Positions 24,257 through 33,227 are shown, counted from the stretch's first letter. The stretch is DNA of 64,000 bases from Achromobacter sp. Root83 (GCF_001428845.1 NZ_LMIU01000008.1:138556-202555); one strand, 5' to 3'. Notes: generated by a model not told the origin, from the letters alone. Numbers and translations are program-made.

Positions 24257-26722
24257 TCAGAAGTCCATCGACGCCGACAGCATCAGCGTGCGCGGCACGC
24301 CTTGCGAGATCGTGCCGTAAGACGCCACACCCGACCAGTAGGCGCGGTTGAATACGTTGACCACATTCGCGCGCAGCATGACGTCCTTGCCCTGGACTCT
24401 CACGGCGTAGCGCGCGCCCAGGTCGAAGGTGGTCCACGACGGCACGGACTGCGTGTTGGCCTGGTTGATGTATTCGCTGCCGGTATGGATCATCGCGCCC
24501 GTCAGCGTCAGCCCCGCCACCCAGGGCGTGTCCCACTCGGCGCCCAGGTTGACCGACACCTTGGGCACGCCCACCGGCTGGTTGCCCAGCGTGGCGCGGC
24601 TGTTGGTGCGCGTCAGTTCGGCGTCCAGGAAGGTCACGCCGCCCAGCAGGCGCAGGCCGCGCAGCGGCTCACCGGACACGTTCAGTTCCAGCCCGCGATT
24701 GCGCTGTTCGCTGTCGGCGCCGTACACGCCGTTGGTGAGCTGGCCGCTGGGCTTGGTGATCTCGAACGCGCTCAGCGTCACCATGGCGCTGTCCAGCTCC
24801 ACCTTCACGCCCACTTCCTTCTGCCGGGCCTTGTAGGGCTTGAACACCTCGCCCGCGTTGGACGCGGTGGCCGGCGCCACATCGCCCTTGCTCAGGCCTT
24901 CGATGTAGTTGGCGTAGAAGGAAACATTGCTCCAGGGCTTGATCACCAGGCCCGCCAGCGGCGTGGTCGCGCTTTCGTCGTAGCTGACGGTGCGCACGCC
25001 CGTCGCGCCATTGAAGTTGCGCGACTCGATGCGCTGATGGCGCAGGCCCAGCGTAAGCTGCGCGCGTTCGTCCAGGATGCTCAACGTGTCGGCCAGCGCC
25101 AGCCCGGAGAGGTCGGACGACGACACCTTGGGCACGTTGGCGGGCGCCGGGATATGCTGTTCCGGACGCGTGACCGGCCGATAGATATTTGACGTCAGCG
25201 GCGTGCCCGATACGCTGGCCTGCAGATTGCGGTCGCTGTAGAGGCTGCCCATGAAGCTCACGGCATGGCGCACCGGGCCCGTGTCCAGCTTGGCGCGCAG
25301 CCCTGCGTTATAGGTGCTGCGATTGACCTCGAACCTGAAATTGTTAGGCGTCACGAGCGTGTCGCCGGCCTCGTTGACGATGGTGGGCGTCTGGTCCGAC
25401 AGGCGCGAGACCGTAGTGTCGGACCCGCCCGCATCGGCGAACACTGTCAGGCGATCGCTGATGTCGTACTCCACGCGCAGCAGGGCCGACTGCCCGTCGG
25501 ACTTCCACCAACCCCAGGGCTGCGTGGCGTTGCGCCGGCCGTCCGCGGCGCGGGGCACGTCTATGCCCGCCGCCACCAGGAACGGCCGCGTCGGCGCGTC
25601 GATCTTCTCGTGCTGGGTCAGCAGGTCCAGCGACGCGCGCAGCCGTTCGCCCTGGTAATCCAGCGACAAGGCGCCGATATCCGTGCGCGAGGTCATGTTG
25701 TCCAGCGGCGTATCGCCCTGCCGGTGCATGCCGTTGACCCGCACGCCCCATTCGCCTTCGTTGCCGAAGCGCCGGCTCAGATCCACCCGGCCGCCGAACT
25801 GCGAGTCGCCCACATAGTCCGCCGACAGGCGGGTCAGGTCTTCGGGCAGCGACCGCTTGGGCACCATGTTGATGACCCCGCCCACGCCGCTGTTAGGCGA
25901 CATGCCGTAGAGCAGCGCGGCCGGCCCTTTCAGCACTTCGACCCGTTCGATGTAGTCGGTGAACACGTGGTAATTGGGCGCCACGCCATAAACGCCGTCG
26001 AAGGCGATCTCGCCCAGGTTGCCTTCGCCGATGGGAAAGCCGCGGATGTAGAACGAATCGGTCACGCCGCCGATCTGGCCGGTGAAGCGCACCGAGGGTT
26101 CGGCATTCAGCGCGTCGGCCAGGGTCACCGCCTGGCGGTTCTCCAGCAGCTCGGACGTGTAGCTCGTGACGTTGAACGGCGTATCCATCACGTCGCGGTT
26201 GCCCAGCAGCCCCAGGCGCGCGCCGCGGGCGACCTGGCCGCCCGCGAACACGGGCGGCAGGGCGGACGGGGACACGCCCGCGCCGTCCACCGTGACCGCC
26301 GGCAGCACGGTCGCGGAATCGCCCGTGGCAGACGGCAGCTTGCGCAGCGAATACGCGCCGCCGCCCTGCTCCGACAGGGCATAACCCGAACCGGCCAGCA
26401 GGCGGGCAAAGCCTTCGCGCACTGTGTAGGCCCCGTCCAGCCCGTCGCTGTGGCGGCCCGCCACCATGGCCGGGTCGAACGACAGCGGCACGCCGGCGGC
26501 GGCGGCAAACTGGGCCAGCACGTCGCCCAGCGGGCCGCCCGCGATGGCGTAGGACTTGCGCGCCGCGCTCGCGGCCACGTCGGCGGCCGCCGCCTGCGTC
26601 GGCGCCGCCGCAACGGCCAGCAGCGGTATCCCCATGGCGGCGGCGCGGATCATCGCCGCCATCGGCAGCAACGCGGCTCTTCCACGGGACGGACGCAGCA
26701 AACGGAAATTTCGGGAAACCAT
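24257..26722 (-). CDS. TonB-dependent siderophore receptor with STN signalling domain (cassette 1)
   Basis: 821 residues from the ATG at 26722. Signal peptide in residues 1-48, then an STN domain at about 57-115 (YAIAGGPLGDVLAQFAAAAG), a plug domain (about 150-270, with VEVLKGPAALLYG and GGVINMVPKRS) and a 22-strand barrel ending in aromatic F (MLSASMDF). STN-containing receptors pass a signal to a FecR protein when loaded; the FecR and sigma genes lie directly upstream. Ligand unknown; the FpvA/FoxA/FhuE group is the closest by pattern. A hairpin with a U-tract separates it from fecR. Confidence 0.9.
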   Translation of the reverse strand: MVSRNFRLLRPSRGRAALLPMAAMIRAAAMGIPLLAVAAAPTQAAAADVAASAARKSYAIAGGPLGDVLAQFAAAAGVPLSFDPAMVAGRHSDGLDGAYTVREGFARLLAGSGYALSEQGGGAYSLRKLPSATGDSATVLPAVTVDGAGVSPSALPPVFAGGQVARGARLGLLGNRDVMDTPFNVTSYTSELLENRQAVTLADALNAEPSVRFTGQIGGVTDSFYIRGFPIGEGNLGEIAFDGVYGVAPNYHVFTDYIERVEVLKGPAALLYGMSPNSGVGGVINMVPKRSLPEDLTRLSADYVGDSQFGGRVDLSRRFGNEGEWGVRVNGMHRQGDTPLDNMTSRTDIGALSLDYQGERLRASLDLLTQHEKIDAPTRPFLVAAGIDVPRAADGRRNATQPWGWWKSDGQSALLRVEYDISDRLTVFADAGGSDTTVSRLSDQTPTIVNEAGDTLVTPNNFRFEVNRSTYNAGLRAKLDTGPVRHAVSFMGSLYSDRNLQASVSGTPLTSNIYRPVTRPEQHIPAPANVPKVSSSDLSGLALADTLSILDERAQLTLGLRHQRIESRNFNGATGVRTVSYDESATTPLAGLVIKPWSNVSFYANYIEGLSKGDVAPATASNAGEVFKPYKARQKEVGVKVELDSAMVTLSAFEITKPSGQLTNGVYGADSEQRNRGLELNVSGEPLRGLRLLGGVTFLDAELTRTNSRATLGNQPVGVPKVSVNLGAEWDTPWVAGLTLTGAMIHTGSEYINQANTQSVPSWTTFDLGARYAVRVQGKDVMLRANVVNVFNRAYWSGVASYGTISQGVPRTLMLSASMDF

Positions 26723-26796
26723 GAAACGATCCTTCGTTGGGGTCTGGGTGACGCTCGCATGTCGCGACGGTTCACCCGGCACACCGGACGAAGCGG

Positions 26797-26820
26797 AAAA
26801 AAGTGTCGGCCTATCGCCGA
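26797..26820 (-). terminator. Terminator/attenuator between fecR and receptor (cassette 1)
   Basis: On the minus strand, immediately after the FecR stop, TCGGC and GCCGA pair around a GATAG loop (26806-26820), followed by CAC and six Ts (26797-26802). The short stem with a U-tract would partly stop transcripts from the sigma-fecR genes before the receptor, leaving the receptor to its own sigma-dependent promoter. Confidence 0.5.
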
Positions 26821-27792
26821 TTAATTTGTAACGTCGGCGCGCGGGGCCACGGTGGTCCAGAACGGCGTCACCCGGCTTACCCTGACCGGCAGGGTCTTCT
26901 CCAGCAGGCGCAGGCTGGCGTCGATGTCGTTCAACGGGAAGGCGCCCGACACCCGCAGCCCGGCCACGGCGGGATCGCATCGCAGCACGCCGCGCCGGTA
27001 CCTGCCCAGCTCGTCCACCAGATCGGCCAGCCGCCAGTTCCGGGCGGCCAGCATTCCGTCCGACCAGGACGCCGACGACGCATCGGCCGCCGCCGCGGGC
27101 TCGACCTGCCGCGCGTTGAAGACGGTCTGCTGCCAGGCTTGCAGCACCACCGCCACGGAGCCCGCCGCCATCGGCTGGATCTCGACTGCGCCCTCGAACA
27201 CCGCGACGCGCACGCTGCCGCCTTCGTCGCGCACCATGAAGCGCGTGCCCAGCGCGCGTATCGAGCCCTGCCCGGTCTGCACGATGAAGGGCCGATGGAC
27301 AGGCGCGGGATCGCGGCCCGTCGTCAGCAGGATTTCACCGGCCCGCAGCCACACCACGCGCCGCTGGGCGGTGTAGTCGATATCGACGGCGCTGGCCGTG
27401 TTCAGCACCAGTTGCGTGCCGTCGGCCAGCGCCATGCGGCGCTGTTCCCCCGTTGCCGTGCGCAGGTCGGCGCTCCATTCCCGCCATGGCAGCGCGCGCC
27501 CGCCCATCCAGGCGGCGGGCCCCAGCACCAGCAGCCCGGCAAGCGCGCGCAGCGCCTGCCGGCGGCCGGGGCGGTCCGCCCGGCGCAGGATGTCGCGGCC
27601 GATCCGCGGGGGCACCTGCCCAAATCCGCGCAGCATGTCCTCTGCCCGCAACCAGGCGGCGGCGTGCGCGGCGCTGCGTCCGCGCCAGCGGTCGAATGCC
27701 GCGCGATCCGCTGCCGACAGCGTCTCGGACTGGAATCGGACCACCCAGCCGGCCGCTTCCTTCAGGATGGCGGGATCGATGGCGGCGCTCAT
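26821..27792 (-). CDS. FecR-family anti-sigma/signal transducer (cassette 1)
   Basis: 323 residues. DUF4880 domain at the N-terminus (DPAILKEAAGWVVRFQSETL, RAAFDRWRGRSAAHAAAWLR), one transmembrane helix at about 80-96 (ALAGLLVLGPAAWMG), then the periplasmic FecR domain (TGEQRRMALADGTQLVLNTASAVDIDY, GSIRALGTRFMVRDE) and a C-terminal secretin/TonB-short-N-like part. It links the loaded receptor to the sigma factor. Start and stop of the sigma gene overlap it by four bases. Confidence 0.92.
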   Translation of the reverse strand: MSAAIDPAILKEAAGWVVRFQSETLSAADRAAFDRWRGRSAAHAAAWLRAEDMLRGFGQVPPRIGRDILRRADRPGRRQALRALAGLLVLGPAAWMGGRALPWREWSADLRTATGEQRRMALADGTQLVLNTASAVDIDYTAQRRVVWLRAGEILLTTGRDPAPVHRPFIVQTGQGSIRALGTRFMVRDEGGSVRVAVFEGAVEIQPMAAGSVAVVLQAWQQTVFNARQVEPAAAADASSASWSDGMLAARNWRLADLVDELGRYRRGVLRCDPAVAGLRVSGAFPLNDIDASLRLLEKTLPVRVSRVTPFWTTVAPRADVTN

Positions 27793-28310
27793 GGAGCATC
27801 GGCCTGGTAGGCGATCAGGCAGGCGGTCAATGCCGTCTGCATATGGCGCTTGACGGTCGACAGCGACACGCGCCGGTCTTGCGCGATCTCCGCATAGCCC
27901 ATGCCGTCGAACTGCGACAGCAGGAAGATCTCGCGGGTTCTGGCGGGCAAGGACCGCAAGGCGGCATCGATGGCATGGAGCGTTTCAAGAATCAGCGCCC
28001 GGGCTTCCGGCGAGGGCGCCTCGGGCGCGGGCAACTGCGCCAGGACCTCCGCGTACGCATCTTCCAGCGCGCGGCGCCGCCAATGGTCAACCACCAGGCC
28101 CTTGGCGATATGCGTCAGCAGCGCGCGCGGCTCGGCGCCGGGCGCCTCCCTGCGCCGGCCGGACATCAGCCGCACAAAGGTGTCGTGGGCCAGGTCCGCG
28201 GCATCGAAGGAATTGCCCAGCTTCCTGCGCAGCCATACCGACAGCCAGCCATGGTGGTCACGATAGAGCCGGGTGACGGTGTCGATCGGCGGGGAGTCGG
28301 GCGGAGGCAG
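27789..28310 (-). CDS. FecI-like ECF sigma factor without ATG/GTG/TTG start (cassette 1)
   Basis: Sigma region 2 (LYRDHHGWLSVWLRRKLGNS, AADLAHDTFVRL) and region 4 (LPARTREIFLLSQFDGMGYA, VSLSTVKRHMQTAL) are in one frame. The first ATG/GTG/TTG in this frame is the GTG at 28175, which lies after region 2.1-2.2 and would delete it. Between the upstream in-frame stop at 28321-28323 and that GTG only CTG and ATC could serve. A CTG at 28308-28310 follows GAGGTG, a perfect six-base anti-16S match, after four bases, and gives 173 residues, the normal FecI length. Either this is a CTG start or the true start was lost by a mutation or sequencing error. Overlaps fecR by four bases. Confidence 0.7.
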   Translation of the reverse strand: MPPPDSPPIDTVTRLYRDHHGWLSVWLRRKLGNSFDAADLAHDTFVRLMSGRRREAPGAEPRALLTHIAKGLVVDHWRRRALEDAYAEVLAQLPAPEAPSPEARALILETLHAIDAALRSLPARTREIFLLSQFDGMGYAEIAQDRRVSLSTVKRHMQTALTACLIAYQADAP

Positions 28311-28330
28311 GGCGCACCTCTAACGGTGTT

Positions 28331-28360
28331 GTAAATGGGAATTGTTTTTATTTTATATGA
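28331..28360 (-). promoter_or_regulatory. AT-rich promoter region of sigma cassette 1, weak Fur-box resemblance
   Basis: The 30 bases upstream of the sigma gene are strikingly AT-rich (GGGAATTGTTTTTATTTTAT), in contrast with the surroundings, as at iron-regulated fecI promoters. The match to the 19-base Fur consensus is poor compared with the sites at 32595 and 50253, so Fur control is only suggested by analogy. Confidence 0.3.
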
Positions 28361-28390
28361 TCCCCGCCCCGCCGTCCGCATGACCGGCCC

Positions 28391-28410
28391 GCAGGCGCCC
28401 CGCCGCCTGC
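28391..28410 (-). terminator. Small hairpin after receptor 2
   Basis: GCAGGCG (28391-28397) and CGCCTGC (28404-28410) form a 7-bp stem with a 6-base loop, about 25 bases beyond the stop of the second receptor and before the promoter region of cassette 1. No U-tract. Confidence 0.35.
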
Positions 28411-28434
28411 TCGCCTGCCTCTGAAAATGCGCCC

Positions 28435-30900
28435 CTACAGCTTGGGCGCGTAGCGCAGGGTCAGCATCACGTTGCGCGGTTCGCCGTAGTAGTTGTTGCT
28501 GGACAGCGTGTTGTAGGACGGCACGTAGTACTTCTTGTCGAACACGTTGCTCACGTTCAGCGCGAAGCTCAGTTCCGGCGTGGCCTGATAGCCCACGCGC
28601 GCGTTCCAGATCGTGAAGCCCGCCAGCGTGAACTCGCGGTCCGAACTGATGGTCTGCGTCTGCGCATTGACGCCGGCGCCCACGCTCAGGCGGTTCCAGG
28701 CGCCCGGCAGCTTGTAGTTGGCCCACACGCGCAGCATGTGCTTGGGCGTCCAGGTGTTGAAGACCGCCCCCTGGTTGTCCGGATCCTGCAGGAATTTGGT
28801 GGTGTTGTAGGTGTAGCCGGCATACAGCTCCAGGCCCTTGACCACCTCGCCGGAAATCTCGGCTTCCACGCCCTGGCTGCGCACCTCGCCGGCCGCGCGC
28901 GAGCAATACCAGCCGCCGCATGCAAACCCCGAGTCGTAGTCGTTGACGGCGCGGTTCTTGTGGTCGTAGCGGAACACCGCGAGCGACGTGTTGACGCGGC
29001 CGTCGGCCAGTTCGCCCTTGATGCCGACCTCGTAATTGTTGCCCTCGATGGGCTTGAGCAGGCTGCCCGATACGGTGCGTTCGGTCTGCGGTTCGAACAC
29101 CGTGGTGTAGCTGGTGTAGACCGACCAGTTGTCGGTCAGCGAGTACACGATGCCGGCGTAGGGGATGAAGCGGCCCGTCGTGGTGGCGGTCGTGGTGCTG
29201 CCATCGCCGCTGTAGCTGTAGTCGAACCAGCCGAGCCGGCCGCCGCCGATGAGCGCCAAGGATTCGGTGGGCTTGACGCGCCACGTGCCGTAGATGCCCT
29301 TCTGCCGGATGTCATAGGCGCTGCGCGCATCGTAGCCGCTGGCCTCGGCGATGGAGTCGATGTCCTGCCACGGGCGATGATGGTCGATATCGTAGATATT
29401 GCCGCCGTCTTCCCAGGCCCGCGTGAACCGGTCGTTGGTGGTCAGCTTGGAATAGTTGGCGCCCACCACCACTTCCTGCTCCATGCCCCAGCCGGTGAAG
29501 TTGCCGGCCACCGACATGTCCACCCCGCGCTGCTTGCTCTTGAAGTCCACGCCGAAGTTGCCGTACGACAGCCCGCTGCCGTCCCGCTGCACCGGCCCCG
29601 TGACGCGCTGGTGCACGGTCGTGTTGTCTTCGTTCATGGCGACGCCGGCCAGCCTGAAGCGCCAGGCCTCGTTGAAGCGATGCGTCACGTCCGCGTTCAG
29701 AATGGTCTGGTCGTTCTTCGCGCGGTTCCACGTAGAGCCGGTGAAGGTCGAGCGCGGCAGGTCGATGTCGCCGCCGTCTTCAAAGCGCGGATAGCCCACG
29801 AACATCGGCCGCGACCGGCTGTAGCGGTTGCTGACGCCCAGGCCCACCGTGGTCTTCTCGGTGATGTCGAAGTCCAGCGCCGCGTACAGGTTGCGGGTGT
29901 TGTCCCACACGGAGTCGATGAACGAATGGCTCCGGTCCTCATCCAGCACCACGCGGCCGCGCAGCGTGCCCGCTTCGTTCAGGGGACCGCCCGCGTCCAG
30001 CGTCAGGCCATAGTGGTCCCAGGAGCCGACCTTGCCGGTCACCACCACCGACGGTTCGGCCCCGCCCCGCTTGCGCACCAGGTTGATCGCGCCGCCCGGG
30101 CTGCCCGCGCCTTGCAGGAGGCCCGCCGCGCCGCGCAGGATTTCCACGCGATCGTAGAAGACCAGCGAATCCTGTTCCCAGTTGCCCAGGCTGTAGCTGT
30201 TGCGCAGCAAGGACACGCCGTCGTATTGCAGCAGATCCACCGGGAAGCCGCGCGAGTTGATCGCCACCCCCGCCCCTACGCCCTGCACGCCCACCATGCC
30301 GGCGGTGTTGTTGACTGCGTCCGGCAGACTGGTCATGTCCTGGTCGTCCATGCGCTGCCGTGTCAGCACCGTGATGGATTGCGGGATGTCCTTCAGCGCC
30401 TGCGGCGTCTTGCCGATGGTGACCGCGGCCGAGGTATACGAACCCGTTCCTTCCGTCGTGGTGTTGTAGGTGCCCGTCACCGTGACCGGCGCCAGCGTCG
30501 TGGCCTGGGCCGGCGCGGCTAGCCGCAGGCGGTATCCGCCCTCCGCGCGCGCCACCGCTTGAAGGCCCGTGCCCGCGAGCAGGCGGTCGAGCGCCGCGCC
30601 GACGGGATAGGTGCCCGCCACGCCCTCGGTCGTGGCGCCCGCCGTCAGCGCGGGATCGGACGCCACCATGACGCCCGCCTGCACGCCAAACGCCCCCAGC
30701 GCCGCGCCCAGCGGGCCGGCGGGAATGTTGAAGGCGACGGCGCTCGGCGCCTGCGCCTGGGCATGCACCGCCGCGGGCCACAAGGCCACGGCCATGACGG
30801 CGGGGATGGCATGGCGCAGGGCCGCGCTCAGCGCCGTGCGCTGCAGGGGTAGGCGGGCAAGCAGCGCGGTACGCGCGGCGCGGACAGGACGAGAAGACAT
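28435..30900 (-). CDS. TonB-dependent siderophore receptor with STN domain (cassette 2)
   Basis: 821 residues. Signal peptide (to about residue 48, AVHAQAQ), STN domain at about 55-110 (FNIPAGPLGAALGAFGVQAG), plug with DIPQSITVLTRQRMDDQDM and VEILRGAAGLLQGAGSPGG, then a barrel ending NVMLTLRYAPKL. The plug and the Y/W-rich barrel resemble FpvA/FhuE-type ferric siderophore receptors. A Cys pair in an extracellular-loop position (ACGGWYC) is notable. Belongs with the fecR and sigma genes upstream; ligand unknown. Confidence 0.9.
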   Translation of the reverse strand: MSSRPVRAARTALLARLPLQRTALSAALRHAIPAVMAVALWPAAVHAQAQAPSAVAFNIPAGPLGAALGAFGVQAGVMVASDPALTAGATTEGVAGTYPVGAALDRLLAGTGLQAVARAEGGYRLRLAAPAQATTLAPVTVTGTYNTTTEGTGSYTSAAVTIGKTPQALKDIPQSITVLTRQRMDDQDMTSLPDAVNNTAGMVGVQGVGAGVAINSRGFPVDLLQYDGVSLLRNSYSLGNWEQDSLVFYDRVEILRGAAGLLQGAGSPGGAINLVRKRGGAEPSVVVTGKVGSWDHYGLTLDAGGPLNEAGTLRGRVVLDEDRSHSFIDSVWDNTRNLYAALDFDITEKTTVGLGVSNRYSRSRPMFVGYPRFEDGGDIDLPRSTFTGSTWNRAKNDQTILNADVTHRFNEAWRFRLAGVAMNEDNTTVHQRVTGPVQRDGSGLSYGNFGVDFKSKQRGVDMSVAGNFTGWGMEQEVVVGANYSKLTTNDRFTRAWEDGGNIYDIDHHRPWQDIDSIAEASGYDARSAYDIRQKGIYGTWRVKPTESLALIGGGRLGWFDYSYSGDGSTTTATTTGRFIPYAGIVYSLTDNWSVYTSYTTVFEPQTERTVSGSLLKPIEGNNYEVGIKGELADGRVNTSLAVFRYDHKNRAVNDYDSGFACGGWYCSRAAGEVRSQGVEAEISGEVVKGLELYAGYTYNTTKFLQDPDNQGAVFNTWTPKHMLRVWANYKLPGAWNRLSVGAGVNAQTQTISSDREFTLAGFTIWNARVGYQATPELSFALNVSNVFDKKYYVPSYNTLSSNNYYGEPRNVMLTLRYAPKL

Positions 30901-30998
30901 GACTGGTTCCGTGGCTCAAGAAGGATCGGCGCAGCCTCGAAGCCGGGCTGCTTTCCTTACATGAAGCGCGAGATCGGGATATCCGCCGTTGCTGTTAC

Positions 30999-31019
30999 AA
31001 AAAGGCCGGCGGCAAGCCT
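30999..31019 (-). terminator. Possible attenuator between fecR and receptor (cassette 2)
   Basis: Minus strand after the FecR stop: a short GC-rich inverted repeat (AGGC...GCCT, or GCCG-C-CGGC inside it) followed at once by five Ts. It occupies the same place as the hairpin plus U-tract in cassette 1. The stem is weak. Confidence 0.35.
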
Positions 31020-31029
31020 CTCGCGGGGA

Positions 31030-32031
31030 TCAGGCCAGTCCCACGGTCACCCAGTAGCGGGTGTAGCGGCGCACCCGCACAGGCAGGATCTCCTGCAGCA
31101 TGGCCAGCACCTTGTCGGTGTCGGCTACCGGAAACGCGCCCACCACGCGCAGGCCGGCCGCCGCGCCGGAACAATTCAGCAGGCCGGGACGGTAGCGTCC
31201 CAGTTCGGCCAGAAAGTCCGACAACGGCATTTCATTGGCGATCAGCATGCCGTCCAGCCAGGCGGACACGCCCGGCTCCAGCGGCCCCGCCGCGAAGCGG
31301 CCGGCGGCGGAAAACTCGGCCTGCTGGCCGGCCCGCACGCGCCGTGGCGGATCGTCCGGCGCCAGGCCCCGCACGTCCACCGCCCCTTCCAGCACCGCCA
31401 CGCGCATGCGGCCCGCCTCCAGGTCGCGCACGAGAAAGCGCGTGCCCACCGGCGTCAGCACCCCGCCGCGAGTGCGTACCGAGAACGGCCGTCCCGCGGG
31501 GTCACGGGCTGTCGCGATCAGGATCTCGCCTTGCAGCAACACCACCTCGCGCTGGCTCGCGGTGTAGCGCAGGTCCACCGCGCTGCCGGCGTTCAATTCC
31601 ACCTGCGTGCCATCGGGCAGCGTCAGCGTCCGGCGCTCGCCGGTGCCCGTGCGCAGATCGGCGGACAGCCGCCGGATCGTGTCGCGCTCGCCCACCGCCC
31701 AGGCGCCCAGCCCCAGGCCGACCGCCGCCGCCATCAGGCGGATCGCGGTGCGCCGCGACTGGATCAGGGGCGCCTGCAGCAAGGTGCGCGATGCCACCGC
31801 CGGCCCCGCCTGCGCCACGCCCGCCGTGACGTCGCGCGTCAGTGCGCCGATCCGCTGCCAGGCGAGTTCGTGCGCGGGCTGCTCCCGCAGCCAGCGGTCG
31901 AAACGCTCGCGGTCGACGGGGCTGGCGTTTTCGCGCAGCCGCGTCCACCAGTCCGCGGCCTGCCGGATCACCTTGGGATCGAGGGCGCCCGCTTCGGGCG
32001 CGTGCGGGCGCAGCAGTTTGGCGCTGTCCAT
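31030..32031 (-). CDS. FecR-family signal transducer (cassette 2)
   Basis: 333 residues from the ATG at 32031, preceded by GGAGGA. DUF4880 domain (DPKVIRQAADWWTRLRENAS, RFDRWLREQPAHELAWQRIG), a transmembrane segment at about 92-110 (IRLMAAAVGLGLGAWAVG) and the FecR domain (TGERRTLTLPDGTQVELNAG, GVLTPVGTRFLVRD). Function as for the other FecR proteins: it senses the loaded receptor in the periplasm and activates its sigma factor. Eleven bases separate it from the sigma gene. Confidence 0.92.
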   Translation of the reverse strand: MDSAKLLRPHAPEAGALDPKVIRQAADWWTRLRENASPVDRERFDRWLREQPAHELAWQRIGALTRDVTAGVAQAGPAVASRTLLQAPLIQSRRTAIRLMAAAVGLGLGAWAVGERDTIRRLSADLRTGTGERRTLTLPDGTQVELNAGSAVDLRYTASQREVVLLQGEILIATARDPAGRPFSVRTRGGVLTPVGTRFLVRDLEAGRMRVAVLEGAVDVRGLAPDDPPRRVRAGQQAEFSAAGRFAAGPLEPGVSAWLDGMLIANEMPLSDFLAELGRYRPGLLNCSGAAAGLRVVGAFPVADTDKVLAMLQEILPVRVRRYTRYWVTVGLA

Positions 32032-32042
32032 GATCCTCCGGC

Positions 32043-32552
32043 TCAACCGTAGACGGCGGTGTAGCAATGCACCAGGGCACGCGCCAGCGACTTCTGCACG
32101 GCATTGGGCGTCAGGCCCAGTTGCTCGCCGATCTCGGCATAGGACAGGCCGTCTATCTGCGCCATCAGAAAGATCCGGCGGCTGCTCATCGGCAAGGCGT
32201 CCAGCAGTTCGCAGACCTGCTCCAACGCCTCGATGATCAGGGCGCGGGCTTCTACGGAAGGCTCGACGGCGGTCGGCTGCAACGCCAGCGTCTCGGCATA
32301 CGCGGCTTCCAGCGCCGCGCGCCGCGCCCGCCCGATCAGCAGGCGCGTGGCGATGGTGCGCAGGTAGGCGCGGGGCTCGTGCAACGGTTCACGCACGTTC
32401 GCCCGGATCAGCCGCTCGAACGTGTCGTGCGCCAGGTCCGCCGCGTCGGACGCATTGCCCAGCTTGCGCTGCAGCACGCCTCGCAGCCATTGGTGATGGG
32501 CCAGATAGACGGATTGCACCTCTGCGCGAGGGGCGAATGAAGAGGATGGCAT
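32043..32552 (-). CDS. FecI-like ECF sigma factor (cassette 2)
   Basis: 169 residues from the ATG at 32552. Region 2 (VYLAHHQWLRGVLQRKLGNA, SDAADLAHDTFERLI) and region 4 (LPMSSRRIFLMAQIDGLSYA, LGLTPNAVQKSLARAL) are intact. It directs RNA polymerase to the receptor promoter on ferric-siderophore signalling. A good Fur box lies 43 bases upstream. This intact paralogue shows what the N-terminus of the cassette 1 sigma should look like. Confidence 0.93.
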   Translation of the reverse strand: MPSSSFAPRAEVQSVYLAHHQWLRGVLQRKLGNASDAADLAHDTFERLIRANVREPLHEPRAYLRTIATRLLIGRARRAALEAAYAETLALQPTAVEPSVEARALIIEALEQVCELLDALPMSSRRIFLMAQIDGLSYAEIGEQLGLTPNAVQKSLARALVHCYTAVYG

Positions 32553-32594
32553 GGCGGTCCGGCCCGGCGTCGCCGCCAGAGTACAAGACAAAAT

Positions 32595-32613
32595 GAAAAT
32601 GATTCGCAATTAT
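32595..32613 (-). promoter_or_regulatory. Probable Fur box upstream of sigma gene 2
   Basis: The minus-strand 19-mer here matches the consensus Fur box (three GATAAT hexamers, F-F-x-R form) at 12 of 19 positions by eye, including the central AATCATT. It lies 43-61 bases before the sigma start, in an AT-rich island, where Fur repression under iron-replete conditions is expected. Confidence 0.55.
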
Positions 32614-32721
32614 AGTTGCGGTTTTTGTCTTTGCAAGAAGCCGGCCGGCGCCATGCGCCGGCACGCGGCAGCGGCCCGCCCTCCAGGTGGGGCATGCGGT
32701 GGGTCTTTTCAGCCAGAGCCG

Positions 32722-32964
32722 TCAATAGTCCATCGGGACATGGCTTTGCGCGGCCCTGATTTCCTGCAGGTGCCGCTCGGCTTCTTCCTTTTCGATGGCG
32801 GGCGGCAACGCGCGCCAGCTCACCATGTTGCCCGGCGTCTTTACCGGCATCCAGCCCAATACGCTGTATAGCGAAATCGCGGTGTAGCCCGTGTCGAGCC
32901 GCGTTTCGTAATAGCCCTGACGATCCGGCGCGGTATCGCCCGGCGTCCAATCCAACTGAGACAT
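32722..32964 (-). CDS. Small uncharacterised protein, 80 aa
   Basis: I do not recognise a named family. From the ATG at 32964 (ribosome-binding AAGGAG seven bases upstream) it encodes 80 residues, soluble, with LDTGYTAISLYSVLGWMPVK and a charged C-terminus (EKEEAERHLQEI). No signal peptide or membrane helix. The good ribosome-binding site and typical codon use support a real gene. It lies upstream of the cassette 2 sigma gene but is separated from it by the Fur-box region. Confidence 0.6.
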   Translation of the reverse strand: MSQLDWTPGDTAPDRQGYYETRLDTGYTAISLYSVLGWMPVKTPGNMVSWRALPPAIEKEEAERHLQEIRAAQSHVPMDY

Positions 32965-33227
32965 GCATGTCTCCTTCTTGGTGAAGCTTATGCGTAACAG
33001 CGTGCCGTCCGCCAACGGACGCATTTACAACTGATCGTATAGCGTCCTGCCGCGGTTGTCCCGGCACGACCAGTCCGATTTTTCGATTCTTGACAGAGGG
33101 GAATCCCTAGGAGCCCCCGGCAATCCGATTGCTAAAGCATGAATACAGGCGCTAGGATGCGGCAACGGATTCTTACAACACCCGGCGGCGGAGCGTAACG
33201 CTCAGGTAACCCGGGGGAGCAACGGTC

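Noticed and set aside
28166-29284. Minus-strand frame of 372 codons over the end of receptor 2 and the sigma 1 start
   Set aside because: It is out of frame with both the receptor and the sigma domains and has no domain of its own; it cannot supply the missing sigma start without a frameshift.
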